Shown here piece by piece: positions 17,907 through 26,257 of a stretch of DNA of 49,504 nt. The stretch comes from JBBAGE01 sp041655055 (lineage in GTDB: Bacteria > Pseudomonadota > Alphaproteobacteria > Rhodobacterales > Rhodobacteraceae): positions 1-49,504 of the forward strand of contig JBBAGE010000001.1 of the NCBI GenBank assembly GCA_041655055.1, read 5' to 3'. How positions within the stretch are numbered: the first letter of the stretch is position 1; each line of letters opens with the position of its first letter. Below the pieces are notes generated by a model. That model saw only the letters and a list, made by a program, of their open reading frames with translations, made no database searches and had not been told where the DNA came from. Both the position numbers and the translations under genes were made by a program.

Positions 17907-19267
17907 GCGGATTTGACCGCGCCCCAGGCGCTGATCTTGCGATAAAGCGTCGAAGGGGCCACGCCAAGCTGACGCGCCGCCAGCGGGACCGAGCCATTTT
18001 CCGCCGCAATCGTCTGTTCGATCAGGTGACGCTCGATCCGGCCCAGATCATGCCCGCGCAGCCTGCGGATGGCGTCGTCATAGGAAATGGTGGCATCGAC
18101 GGCGGGGGGCGCGCTGAAATCGGGTTGCAGGGCGCCGCGATCCAGCACCGGCGCGTCGGAAACCACGACCATATGCCACAAAACATTCAACAATTGCCGG
18201 AGGTTGCCGGGCCAGTCATGTTGGCGCAGCGTGTCGCGCAAATCCGGGGCGAGATGTGGGATCGTCTTGCCTTCGCGCAGCGCCAGACGCACCAGCATCG
18301 AATCGGCCATATCGCCCAGATCGGATTTGCGCGCCCGTAACGGCGGCAGATGAAGGGGCAAGACATTAAGATGATAAAAGAGATCAGCCCGCAATTGACC
18401 GGCGCGGATCGCGCTTTGCGGATCGCGTGACATGGCGGTGATCACGCGGATGCCGCCTGCGTTGGCCGCGCTATGCAGGGCGCGCAGCAGCATTCCCTGC
18501 AACGCCGGATCAAGCGCCGCGATTTCCTTGAGAAACAGCGTGCCGCCATCGGCGCGGCACAGCAAGGGCGGCGGGCTGCCGGGCCGCGAATCCAGTTCGT
18601 TTCGGATGAATTCGGGCGTCAGCGTGGACAGATCCAGCGTGACGAATGGGCCATCGGCGTGGGGCGACAGGGTATGGATCAGCTCGGCACAGGTTTCCTT
18701 GCCGGTGGCGCATTCCCCGGTCAAAAACACGCTGCCCGTTGAATTGGCGATGACACGCGCCGGTTCATAGGCGGCCCCGACGATGATGCTGGGGTTGATC
18801 AGCTTGCCAATCGGGCCGGATGTGATGTCGGCCTTTTGCCCGACCAGCGCCCTGTGCAGCACCCGCACCAGCAGCGCAGGGGCAAAGGGTTCGATCAGGA
18901 AATCACCGGCACCGGCGCGCATGGCATCGATCGCCTGCGGTTGCGCATCGCGCGCGGCGGTGACGATGATCCGGGCATCGGGCCAACCGGCGCGGATATC
19001 GGCAAAAAGCGCGCGCGGCGCCGCATCATCGGCGCGCAGATTCAGCACGACGATCCGGGGCGCGTGACGGGCCATATGGGCGCGCGCTTGCGCGGCCGTG
19101 TTGAAAACCACGACCGAGTGGCCCGCCGCCCGCAGCGCCGTTGCATGGGCCTGCGCCTGATCGGCATCGGCATCGATCAGCAAGATCAAGGACGGCGGCA
19201 CCGACCCGGATATATCCAAAGTCGCTGCCGCCTGCATGGCGGGCTTACTAATTACTTTATCACTCAT
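17903..19267 (-). CDS. NtrC-like regulator with altered receiver and AAA+ domains
   Basis: 454 residues from the ATG at 19265-19267; an ATG at 19301-19303 and a GTG at 19319-19321 are possible alternatives. Layout: receiver-like domain (about 25-140), AAA+ domain (155-380), Fis-type helix-turn-helix (AARQLGVAPSTLYRKI, about 430-445). Key residues are changed: the phosphoacceptor Asp is Asn76 (VVLNLR), the receiver Lys is Glu126, the Walker B Asp is Lys247 (GGTLFLKEI), and an arginine-finger position is His299. The GAFTGA loop that contacts sigma54 is absent between residues 219 and 240. Walker A (GECATGKE, 184-191) remains. It is unlikely to be a normal sigma54 activator and more likely a DNA-binding protein with other input. 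Targets unknown. Confidence 0.82.
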   Translation of the reverse strand: MSDKVISKPAMQAAATLDISGSVPPSLILLIDADADQAQAHATALRAAGHSVVVFNTAAQARAHMARHAPRIVVLNLRADDAAPRALFADIRAGWPDARIIVTAARDAQPQAIDAMRAGAGDFLIEPFAPALLVRVLHRALVGQKADITSGPIGKLINPSIIVGAAYEPARVIANSTGSVFLTGECATGKETCAELIHTLSPHADGPFVTLDLSTLTPEFIRNELDSRPGSPPPLLCRADGGTLFLKEIAALDPALQGMLLRALHSAANAGGIRVITAMSRDPQSAIRAGQLRADLFYHLNVLPLHLPPLRARKSDLGDMADSMLVRLALREGKTIPHLAPDLRDTLRQHDWPGNLRQLLNVLWHMVVVSDAPVLDRGALQPDFSAPPAVDATISYDDAIRRLRGHDLGRIERHLIEQTIAAENGSVPLAARQLGVAPSTLYRKISAWGAVKSA

Positions 19268-19299
19268 CACAACACCCGACCAATGCGCATAATCATTCT

Positions 19300-19325
19300 C
19301 CATGTGCTGCTTTATCAACACATGG
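19300..19325. promoter_or_regulatory. Inverted repeat upstream of the NtrC-like regulator
   Basis: CCATGTG (19300-19306) and CACATGG (19319-19325) form a perfect 7-bp inverted repeat with a 12-base spacer, just upstream of the likely regulator start. A second palindrome, aacca-tt-tggtt, lies at 19380-19391 in the same AT-rich gap. The position suits autoregulation by the Fis-type HTH protein. Confidence 0.4.
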
Positions 19326-19410
19326 TTGTTTATGAATGATTACGCTCGCCAGTCCATTTCACAAAAATTCGCGCAAACCAACCATTTGGTTAACCCGAGT
19401 TACTAAAATT

Positions 19411-21306
19411 TTAACTTTTGGCATAGCCCAGCGACTGCAAGGCCAGGCGGATTTCATCGAGGATCGCGGGATCATCAATGGTCGCGGGCGATTTGAAGGG
19501 TTCGCTATTCGCGATCTTGACCATGGTGGCGCGCAGGATTTTGCCCGAACGGGTCTTGGGCAGCCGGTCAACCACCACAGCGGATTTGAAATCGGCGACC
19601 GGCCCGATGCGGCTGCGCACCATGGCCACCACTTCGGCAACGATATCGGCCTCGAGGCGATCGGTTCCTGCATTGAGGCACAAAAACCCCAACGGCACCT
19701 GCCCCTTGAGCGCATCGGCCACCCCGATCACGGCGCATTCGGCCACATCGGGATGGCTTGCCAGCACCTCTTCGATCGCGCCGGTCGAAAGCCGGTGGCC
19801 GGCAACGTTGATCACATCATCGGTGCGCGCCATGATATAGAGATAGCCGTCTTCGTCGATCATCCCGGCATCGCCAGTCTCATAATAGCCGGGGAAATGC
19901 GCCAGATAGCTTTTCTCAAACCGGTCTCTGGCGTTCCACAGGCCCGCAAGTGTGCCCGGCGGCATCGGCAGGCGAATGGCAATCGCGCCGAGTTCATTGG
20001 CGCCGACGCAATGGCCTTCGTCGTCAAGGATTTCAATCGCATAGCCGGGCATCGCGCGGGTCGGGCTGCCGATCTTGACCGGCAGGGGCTCGATCCCCAG
20101 CGGATTGGCCGCGATGGCCCAGCCGGTTTCGGTCTGCCACCAATGGTCGATCACCGGCACACCCAGCTTTTGCTGCGCCCATTCGACCGTATCAGGATCG
20201 GCGCGTTCGCCGGCCAGAAACAGCGCGCTGAGGCTGCCAAGGTCGTAATCGCCGATCAGCGTGCCTTTGGGATCATCGCGTTTGATCGCACGAAAAGCGG
20301 TTGGGGCGGTAAACAGCACCTTGATACGATATTCCTCGATCATCCGCCAAAAAGCCCCGGCATCGGGGGTGCCCACGGGTTTGCCTTCGTAGATCACGGT
20401 GGTGTTGCCATGGATCAGCGGCCCGTAACAGATATAGGAATGGCCCACGACCCAGCCCACATCGGATGCCGCCCAGAACACATCACCGGGCGCCACGTCA
20501 TAGATATTGCGCATGGTCCAGTTCAGCGCGACCAGATGGCCACCGGTATGTCGGATCACGCCCTTCGGCTGGCCGGTGGTGCCCGATGTATAAAGGATAT
20601 AGGCGGGATGATTGCCTTCGACGGGCACACATTCGGCGGGGGCGGCATCTTGCTGGAATGCGTGCCAGTCGAGATCGCGCCCCTCGATCAGCGTGGCAAT
20701 TTCCTGTGGGCGCTGCAGGATCACACAGAAATCGGGTTTGTGGCTGGCCATGGTGACGGCCTCGTCCAACAGGGGTTTGTAATGGATGATCCGGCTGGGC
20801 TCGACCCCGCAGGACGCCGCGATGATCGCCTTGGGCTGGGCGTCATCGATCCGCACGGCCAGCTCGTTCGCGGCAAATCCGCCGAACACGACCGAATGGA
20901 TCGCCCCGAGCCGCGCGCAGGCAAGCATCGCCTCGACCGCTTCGGGCACCATCGGCATATAGATGATCACGCGGTCACCCTTGGCCACGCCTTGCGCGCG
21001 CAAAGCACCAGCAAGACGTGCCACGTTATCGCGCAATTCGCCGTAGCTGATCTGGCGCTTGGTGCCGGTGACGGGGCTGTCATAAATGATCGCGGTGCGG
21101 GCGCCATGGCCCGCATCCACATGCCGATCCACCGCATTGTGGCAGGTATTGACCAGCCCATCGGAAAACCATTCGTAATGGGGGGCATTTTCGCCAAACA
21201 GGGCCTTGCTGGGGGCGCGATCCCAATCGATGGCCTGCGCGGCATTGATCCAGAAAGCTTCGGGATCTTGCTGCCACCCGGAATAGATTTCGTCAAAACT
21301 CGTCAT
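19411..21306 (-). CDS. prpE: Propionate--CoA ligase (PrpE)
   Basis: An AMP-forming acyl-CoA synthetase that activates propionate (possibly also acetate). 631 residues. Motifs: FGENAPHYEWFSDG N-terminal signature, P-loop ILYTSGTTGQPKG, DVGWVVGHSYICYGPL, HWWQTETGWA, hinge YYETGDAGMIDEDGYLYI, and the acylation lysine in RLPKTRSGKILR near residue 590. The wording fits PrpE better than Acs. AGGAG lies seven bases before the ATG. Propionyl-CoA could enter the MeaB-assisted methylmalonyl-CoA route. The malic enzyme gene lies 62 bp upstream on the same strand. Confidence 0.93.
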   Translation of the reverse strand: MTSFDEIYSGWQQDPEAFWINAAQAIDWDRAPSKALFGENAPHYEWFSDGLVNTCHNAVDRHVDAGHGARTAIIYDSPVTGTKRQISYGELRDNVARLAGALRAQGVAKGDRVIIYMPMVPEAVEAMLACARLGAIHSVVFGGFAANELAVRIDDAQPKAIIAASCGVEPSRIIHYKPLLDEAVTMASHKPDFCVILQRPQEIATLIEGRDLDWHAFQQDAAPAECVPVEGNHPAYILYTSGTTGQPKGVIRHTGGHLVALNWTMRNIYDVAPGDVFWAASDVGWVVGHSYICYGPLIHGNTTVIYEGKPVGTPDAGAFWRMIEEYRIKVLFTAPTAFRAIKRDDPKGTLIGDYDLGSLSALFLAGERADPDTVEWAQQKLGVPVIDHWWQTETGWAIAANPLGIEPLPVKIGSPTRAMPGYAIEILDDEGHCVGANELGAIAIRLPMPPGTLAGLWNARDRFEKSYLAHFPGYYETGDAGMIDEDGYLYIMARTDDVINVAGHRLSTGAIEEVLASHPDVAECAVIGVADALKGQVPLGFLCLNAGTDRLEADIVAEVVAMVRSRIGPVADFKSAVVVDRLPKTRSGKILRATMVKIANSEPFKSPATIDDPAILDEIRLALQSLGYAKS

Positions 21307-21368
21307 GCGGGGCTCCTGATGTTTGGTGCATCTTGGGGGGATAGGCGGATCGTGGCAAGCGGCAGTTG

Positions 21369-23633
21369 TCAGCCGTAATGGGCAACCGGCGTGCCGGCGA
21401 TGGCCGACATGTTCAAAAGCCCGCGCGCGGTGATCGATGATGTGACGATATGGGCGCGATTACCCATCCCCATCAGCAACGGCCCCACTTCCAGCCCGCC
21501 GGCCTTCATTTTCAGGATGTTGCGCACGCCCGAGGCCGCATCGGTATTGGCAAAGACCAGCACATTCGCCGGGCCGTTCAGCCGCCCATGCGGAAAAATC
21601 CGGTCGCGATGTTCGGGCGAAAGCGCGCTGTCGATATGCATTTCGCCCTCATATGCGAAATCGAGCGGCATGGCATCGAGGATCTCAAGCGCGGCGCGCA
21701 TCCGCTGGCCCGTATCGCAATCGAGATTGCCGAATTGCGACGAACTGCACAGCGCAATCTGCGGCACAAGGCCAAAGCGTTTCACGTGGCGCGCGGCAGC
21801 GATGACGGTTTCGGCGATCTGCGCGGGGGTGGGTTCGGCATGCACATGGGTATCGGCGATAAAAAGCGGCCCGTCTTGCAAGATGATCAGGCTGAGCGCG
21901 CCGACCGGATGCAGCCCGTCGCGCCCGAGTATCTGCCGGATCAGCGTCAGATGCGACAGGTATTCGCCCTGCGTGCCGCAGATCATGCTGTCGGCCTCGT
22001 CGCGGGCGACCATGACGGCGGCAATGGCGGTGGTATTGGTGCGCATCGTGGTGCGCGCGATATCGGGGGTCACGCCCTTGCGGGCCATGATTGCGTGATA
22101 GCTTTGCCAATACTCGCGAAAACGCGCATCCTGTTCGGGATTGACGATATCGATATCATCCTCGCGCAACGGCAGGCCGGCGCGCCCCGCGCGGGTCATG
22201 ATCACATCGGGCCGGCCGATCAGAATGGGCCGGTCGGTGGTTTCCTCGATCATCGCATAGGCGGCATGCAGCACGCGGGGATCTTCGCCTTCGGCAAAGA
22301 TGATGCGCCGCTTGGCCTGGGCTGCGGCGGCAAAGACCGGGCGCATGATCAGCGCGGATTTGAACACCGAACTATCAAGCTGTTCCTTGTAGGCGCGCAT
22401 ATCGCTTAGCGGTCTTGTGGCGACGCCGCTGGCGATCGCTGCGCGGGCTACGGCACTGGCGATCACCCCCATCAGGCGCGGATCAAAGGGCTTGGGGATC
22501 AGGTAATCGGGGCCAAAGGACAGCTTTTCGCCCTGATAGGCCTGGGCGGCCTCGGCGCTGGTGGAACTGCGGGCAAGGGCTGCCAGCGCGTCGATACAGG
22601 CAAGCTGCATCGCATCGTTGATATCGCGCGCGCCCACATCCAGCGCCCCGCGAAAGATAAAGGGAAAACACAGCACATTGTTGACCTGATTGGGAAAATC
22701 GCTACGGCCGGTCGCGATGATCGCATCGGGCACCACGGCGCGCACATCATCCGGCATGATTTCGGGCGTCGGATTGGCCAGCGCAAAGACGATCGGGCGC
22801 GGCGCCATGCGCGCCACCATATCGGGGGTTAACACGCCGGGACCGGACAGACCCAGAAAAAGATCCGCGCCATCGATCACATCGGCCAGATTGCGCGGGC
22901 CGCCCGGCTGGGCAAATTCGGCCTTTTGCGCCGTGGTATCGGCGCGGCCCGCATAGACCAGCCCGTCAAGATCGCACAGCCACACATTTTCGCGCCGCAC
23001 CCCCAGTTTCAGCAGCATGTTCAGACAGGCAATCCCCGCCGCGCCGCCGCCCGTGCTGACCACCTTGATATCGGCAAATGCCTTGCCCGCCACGCGCAAG
23101 GCATTGGTGGCCGCAGCGCCCACCACGATGGCGGTGCCGTGCTGATCATCGTGAAACACCGGAATCGCCATGCGTTCGCGGCAGATCTGTTCGACGATGA
23201 AACAATCGGGGGCCTTGATATCCTCAAGGTTGATGGCGCCAAAGGTGGGTTCCAGCGCGCAGATGATATCGGCCAGCTTATAGGGATCGGCTTCGTTCAG
23301 CTCGATATCGAAACAGTCGATATTGGCGAATTTCTTGAACAGAACGGCCTTGCCCTCCATCACCGGTTTGGCCGCAGCCGCGCCGATATTGCCAAGCCCC
23401 AGAACGGCGGTGCCATTGGTGACCACCGCCACCAGATTGCCGCGCGCGGTATAGCGGCTGGCCGTGGCCGGATCGGCATGGATTTCAAGGCTGGCTTCGG
23501 CCACACCGGGCGAATAGGCGCGGGCCAGATCGCGGCCATTGGCCAGGGGCTTGGTCGCGCGGATTTCCAGTTTGCCGGGCTTGGGAAATTCGTGGTAATC
23601 CAGCGCTGCCTGACGCAGGTTTTCGTTCTTCAT
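21369..23633 (-). CDS. maeB: NADP-dependent malic enzyme fused to phosphotransacetylase-like domain
   Basis: 754 residues. The N-terminal ~430 residues are malic enzyme (malate to pyruvate): YSPGVAEA, the nucleotide and metal sites in VFHDDQHGTAIV, STGGGAAGIACLNML, and SGPGVLTPDMV. The C-terminal ~320 residues match the phosphate acetyltransferase fold (FAEGEDPRVLHAA, ILIGRP, LVFANTDAASGVRNILK), which in known fusions acts as a regulatory acetyl-CoA sensor. The ATG at 23633 (MKNENLRQAALDYH) is favoured; a GTG start nine codons earlier is possible. Nearby prpE suggests the pair serves C3 and acetyl-CoA balance, which is inference. Confidence 0.92.
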   Translation of the reverse strand: MKNENLRQAALDYHEFPKPGKLEIRATKPLANGRDLARAYSPGVAEASLEIHADPATASRYTARGNLVAVVTNGTAVLGLGNIGAAAAKPVMEGKAVLFKKFANIDCFDIELNEADPYKLADIICALEPTFGAINLEDIKAPDCFIVEQICRERMAIPVFHDDQHGTAIVVGAAATNALRVAGKAFADIKVVSTGGGAAGIACLNMLLKLGVRRENVWLCDLDGLVYAGRADTTAQKAEFAQPGGPRNLADVIDGADLFLGLSGPGVLTPDMVARMAPRPIVFALANPTPEIMPDDVRAVVPDAIIATGRSDFPNQVNNVLCFPFIFRGALDVGARDINDAMQLACIDALAALARSSTSAEAAQAYQGEKLSFGPDYLIPKPFDPRLMGVIASAVARAAIASGVATRPLSDMRAYKEQLDSSVFKSALIMRPVFAAAAQAKRRIIFAEGEDPRVLHAAYAMIEETTDRPILIGRPDVIMTRAGRAGLPLREDDIDIVNPEQDARFREYWQSYHAIMARKGVTPDIARTTMRTNTTAIAAVMVARDEADSMICGTQGEYLSHLTLIRQILGRDGLHPVGALSLIILQDGPLFIADTHVHAEPTPAQIAETVIAAARHVKRFGLVPQIALCSSSQFGNLDCDTGQRMRAALEILDAMPLDFAYEGEMHIDSALSPEHRDRIFPHGRLNGPANVLVFANTDAASGVRNILKMKAGGLEVGPLLMGMGNRAHIVTSSITARGLLNMSAIAGTPVAHYG

Positions 23634-23735
23634 TTCATCCACAAGACTGCCCTTTCCCACGACCCCTGACGCCTCGCTGTGGTTAGCGCCTTTGACGGGC
23701 GAAGGGCAAGGGCGGATGCGCCTGCGCGCCGCGCC

Positions 23736-24728
23736 TTAGTCCCCGCAAATACCCTGAAGCGCGACCCATTCGCCGTCGCTGATCAGCGGGCGGTGGGCGA
23801 CGGGAATGGGTGCGATATCTGCGCCGATGGCCGCGGCGAAGGGCGCGGGATCAAGGGCCGCATCGGCAAAACGGGCCGCAAGCCCTTCGGCATCTGGGGC
23901 AGGTGGCGGGACCTGCATCAATTCGGCGGCATAGGCGGTGATCGCCCCCTCGGGCAGGGCGCCGGTGGTCAGCAGCCGGAAACTTGCCACCGGCCCGGCG
24001 CTGCGCAGCAACCGTTCCAGCGGGTCAAGGCTGCGGGCGCGCAGATTCTCGGCCAGAATATATCCGGCGGTGACGGCAGGATCTTCGGGCTCTTCGATCA
24101 GCGCGCGGTTTAACATGATGATCCCGCCGGGCAGATGTTCGGATCGGGCAATCCCGCCCGACAACACCACGATTTCGCCCCGCCCCGCCCCCGGCAACAG
24201 CCGCGCACGCAGCCGTGCCAAAGCCCGGCTTGCCTGCGGGATTTCGCAGCGGGGGCCCGCGTTCTGGCGGATGACTGCCAGCACCGACTGGCCAATTTCC
24301 GCGTGTTTGGCCAAGGGCACCACGCTGACCGTATGGCGCACCAGCGCATCGGGCCCCCAAATCAGCCCCAGTGCGATCACCGCCGCCAGACCACTGCCGA
24401 GCAAGACATTGCGCAGCCGCCCCGAACGCGGGCGGGCGCGCGCGATCGCGCTATGCACCTTGCCAAGCGCGTCGATCATGGTTTCGTCATTCAGTTCCAG
24501 CGTTTCAAAGGCATCGGGGGCCGGGCGATAAAGCGCGGGCAGCGTGCCAGGCGGGCTGATGCGTTCGATCGCGGGCAGCGACCAATGCGCAAGCGCCACG
24601 CCGTTGTAATCGCTGAACACCAGCGTCGCATCCCCGATCGAGACAATGATATCGCGCCGCTGTGCATCGGGCGCAGCGCGCCACAGCCCCTGCACTTCAA
24701 GCCGCTGGTATTGTTTCAGCACCGTCAT
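23736..24728 (-). CDS. Membrane-anchored protein, M48-peptidase-like but without the zinc motif
   Basis: 330 residues from the ATG at 24726-24728 (MTVLKQYQRLEVQGLWR). It has a cytoplasmic N-terminal region of about 100 residues (VVSIGDATLVFSD-like), one membrane helix (NVLLGSGLAAVIALGLIW, about 108-125), then a domain whose HLPGGIIMLNRALIEEPEDP resembles the edge strand ahead of the active-site helix in M48 metallopeptidases. The following helix reads AGYILAEN where an HExxH motif would be expected, so proteolysis is unlikely. The C terminus ends WVALQGICGD. Similar proteins seem to occur as hypotheticals in Rhodobacterales. It is divergent from the sulfotransferase gene with a 126-bp gap. 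Confidence 0.72.
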   Translation of the reverse strand: MTVLKQYQRLEVQGLWRAAPDAQRRDIIVSIGDATLVFSDYNGVALAHWSLPAIERISPPGTLPALYRPAPDAFETLELNDETMIDALGKVHSAIARARPRSGRLRNVLLGSGLAAVIALGLIWGPDALVRHTVSVVPLAKHAEIGQSVLAVIRQNAGPRCEIPQASRALARLRARLLPGAGRGEIVVLSGGIARSEHLPGGIIMLNRALIEEPEDPAVTAGYILAENLRARSLDPLERLLRSAGPVASFRLLTTGALPEGAITAYAAELMQVPPPAPDAEGLAARFADAALDPAPFAAAIGADIAPIPVAHRPLISDGEWVALQGICGD

Positions 24729-24854
24729 GGGGGCCTGTATCTCTCGCTCGGTTGGCCCCATTCCAGAGGTCTTGGCGCCACGATAGCCGAGCGCAAGCGG
24801 CCCGACAATCACCCAGGCGCTGGCGTGAACGCGCAGGCCGCGATAAACATCCTC

Positions 24855-25505
24855 ATGATCATTTCGCGCGGGCGCCGCTATATATTCGTTCACATCCCCA
24901 AAACCGGGGGCACGGCGTTAAGCCTTGCGCTGGAATCGCGCGCCATGGCCGATGATATCCTGATCGGCGACACGCCCAAGGCGCGGCGCAGGCGTGGGCG
25001 GGTCAAACAATTGCAGGCGGCAGGCAGGCTTTGGAAACATGCGACGCTGGCCGATATAGGCGGGGTGGTGAGCGCGGCGGAAATGCGCGATTTCTATACG
25101 TTCACGCTGGTGCGCAACCCGTGGGACCGGATGGTGAGCTATTATCACTGGCTGCGCGCGCAGCGATTTGGCCACCCCGCAGTCACCCTTGCGACGCGGC
25201 TGGATTTCGGCGCCTTCGTGGCTCATCCGCAAACCGTGGCCAGCCTGCGCGCCGCGCCCTACGGGCAGTATATGCGCGATGGAACGGGGCAGGAATGCGC
25301 CACCCAATTCATACGGATCGAACATCTGGCCGATGAAATCGTCCCGTTTGAGCGGCATCTGGGGTTTTCACTTGGACATATCGAACCTGTGAACAAGTCC
25401 GCCCGCGCGCGCGATTATCGCGGCTATTACACCGACGATACGGCCGCGCTGATCGGCGATATTGCCGCGCCCGATATCGCGCGGTTCGGCTATCGCTTTG
25501 ACTAG
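24855..25505 (+). CDS. Sulfotransferase family protein
   Basis: 216 residues. The PAPS-binding 5'-phosphosulfate loop is visible in FVHIPKTGGTALSLAL (residues 11-26), and the 3'-phosphate site in TLVRNPWDRMVSYYHWL (around residue 90). This is the pattern of the sulfotransferase-2 family (HS2ST or carbohydrate type). It probably transfers sulfate to a cell-surface or secreted glycan; the acceptor is unknown. The ATG at 24855 places the loop correctly near the N terminus; the reading frame is open much further upstream but through the divergent gene. No clear ribosome binding site. Its stop overlaps that of the next gene in CTAG. Confidence 0.85.
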   Translation: MIISRGRRYIFVHIPKTGGTALSLALESRAMADDILIGDTPKARRRRGRVKQLQAAGRLWKHATLADIGGVVSAAEMRDFYTFTLVRNPWDRMVSYYHWLRAQRFGHPAVTLATRLDFGAFVAHPQTVASLRAAPYGQYMRDGTGQECATQFIRIEHLADEIVPFERHLGFSLGHIEPVNKSARARDYRGYYTDDTAALIGDIAAPDIARFGYRFD

Positions 25506-25714
25506 CGTTTGCGCGCGGGCAATTCGGCCTTGAACAGACGCAGGCGGTGGCTGAGATTATCGTGATCGGTGACGCTGTTGAAATGTTCAAACAGAAATGA
25601 AAGCGCCTCGCCTTCGTCCAGATCGGCCTCGTCTGCGAAACGTTTGAGCCGGCGATAGCCATCCTCGGTCATGGCGACGGGAAAGCGCCGGGTCAGGCGA
25701 AACCGCTTTGGCAT
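25502..25714 (-). CDS. Small basic protein of unknown function
   Basis: 70 residues from the ATG at 25712-25714, preceded by AAGGAGCG at good spacing. The start MPKRFRLTRRF is strongly basic; the centre (MTEDGYRRLKRFADEADLDEGEALSFLFEHF) is helical and resembles the helix-helix part of small ribbon-helix-helix or antitoxin-like proteins, without a clear match. No toxin-like partner is adjacent. Its TAG stop shares CTAG with the sulfotransferase stop. It lies downstream of the merR gene on the same strand. Confidence 0.58.
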   Translation of the reverse strand: MPKRFRLTRRFPVAMTEDGYRRLKRFADEADLDEGEALSFLFEHFNSVTDHDNLSHRLRLFKAELPARKR

Positions 25715-25767
25715 GGGCGCTCCTTTGGCCGAATGTGTGGCGCCATTCTGGGCCAGGCCGCCGATGA

Positions 25768-26175
25768 TCACAAGCGGCAACCCACCCGCAGGATCTGATC
25801 GGTCGCGGCCAGTTTCTTGTCGGCCAACTCAAGCTCTGCTTTCAGTTCGGCGATGGTTTCGGTCAGCGCTTCATGTTCCTTGACCAGTTCGGCCAGCCGC
25901 TCGCGCGCCATGTCGCGGCCGGCGCGCAACTGGCGTTGCCCCTGATCGGCGGGGTCGTAAAGATCGAGCCATTGACGGATATCTTCCAGCGCAAAGCCAT
26001 AGCGCTTGGCCCGCAAGATAAGCGTCAATCTTGCGCGATCACGGCGCGTGAACAGCCGCTTTTGCCCCACACGCAGCGGGAAAAGCAGCTCTTTGGCCTC
26101 ATAATACCGCAGGGTGCGCGGGGTAACGTCGAATAACTCACACATTTCACTGATGGTCATGTGCCGCTCAGTCAT
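25768..26175 (-). CDS. MerR family transcriptional regulator
   Basis: 135 residues. An N-terminal winged helix typical of MerR (TISEMCELFDVTPRTLRYYEAKELLFP, residues about 6-32; described by its ends) is followed by RRDRARLTLILRAKRYGFALEDIRQWL and a long coiled-coil dimerisation helix (about 75-125). The C terminus has one Cys (VGCRL) and no metal-binding cysteine cluster, so it is not a metal sensor of the classic type. The ATG at 26173-26175 follows GAGG. The target is unknown; neither neighbouring gene is an obvious regulon member. Confidence 0.88.
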   Translation of the reverse strand: MTERHMTISEMCELFDVTPRTLRYYEAKELLFPLRVGQKRLFTRRDRARLTLILRAKRYGFALEDIRQWLDLYDPADQGQRQLRAGRDMARERLAELVKEHEALTETIAELKAELELADKKLAATDQILRVGCRL

Positions 26176-26257
26176 TGCAAGCCTCACTTGGGTGTATTGG
26201 CTAGCAAATGTTTACTGTGCGCCGGTTTTGCAAGCCAAAGTGACGCTGACGTGAAGC

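Noticed and set aside
19336..21378. 680-codon open frame on the plus strand
   Set aside because: Opposite-strand shadow of prpE; low-complexity His/Asp/Gly-rich translation without motifs.
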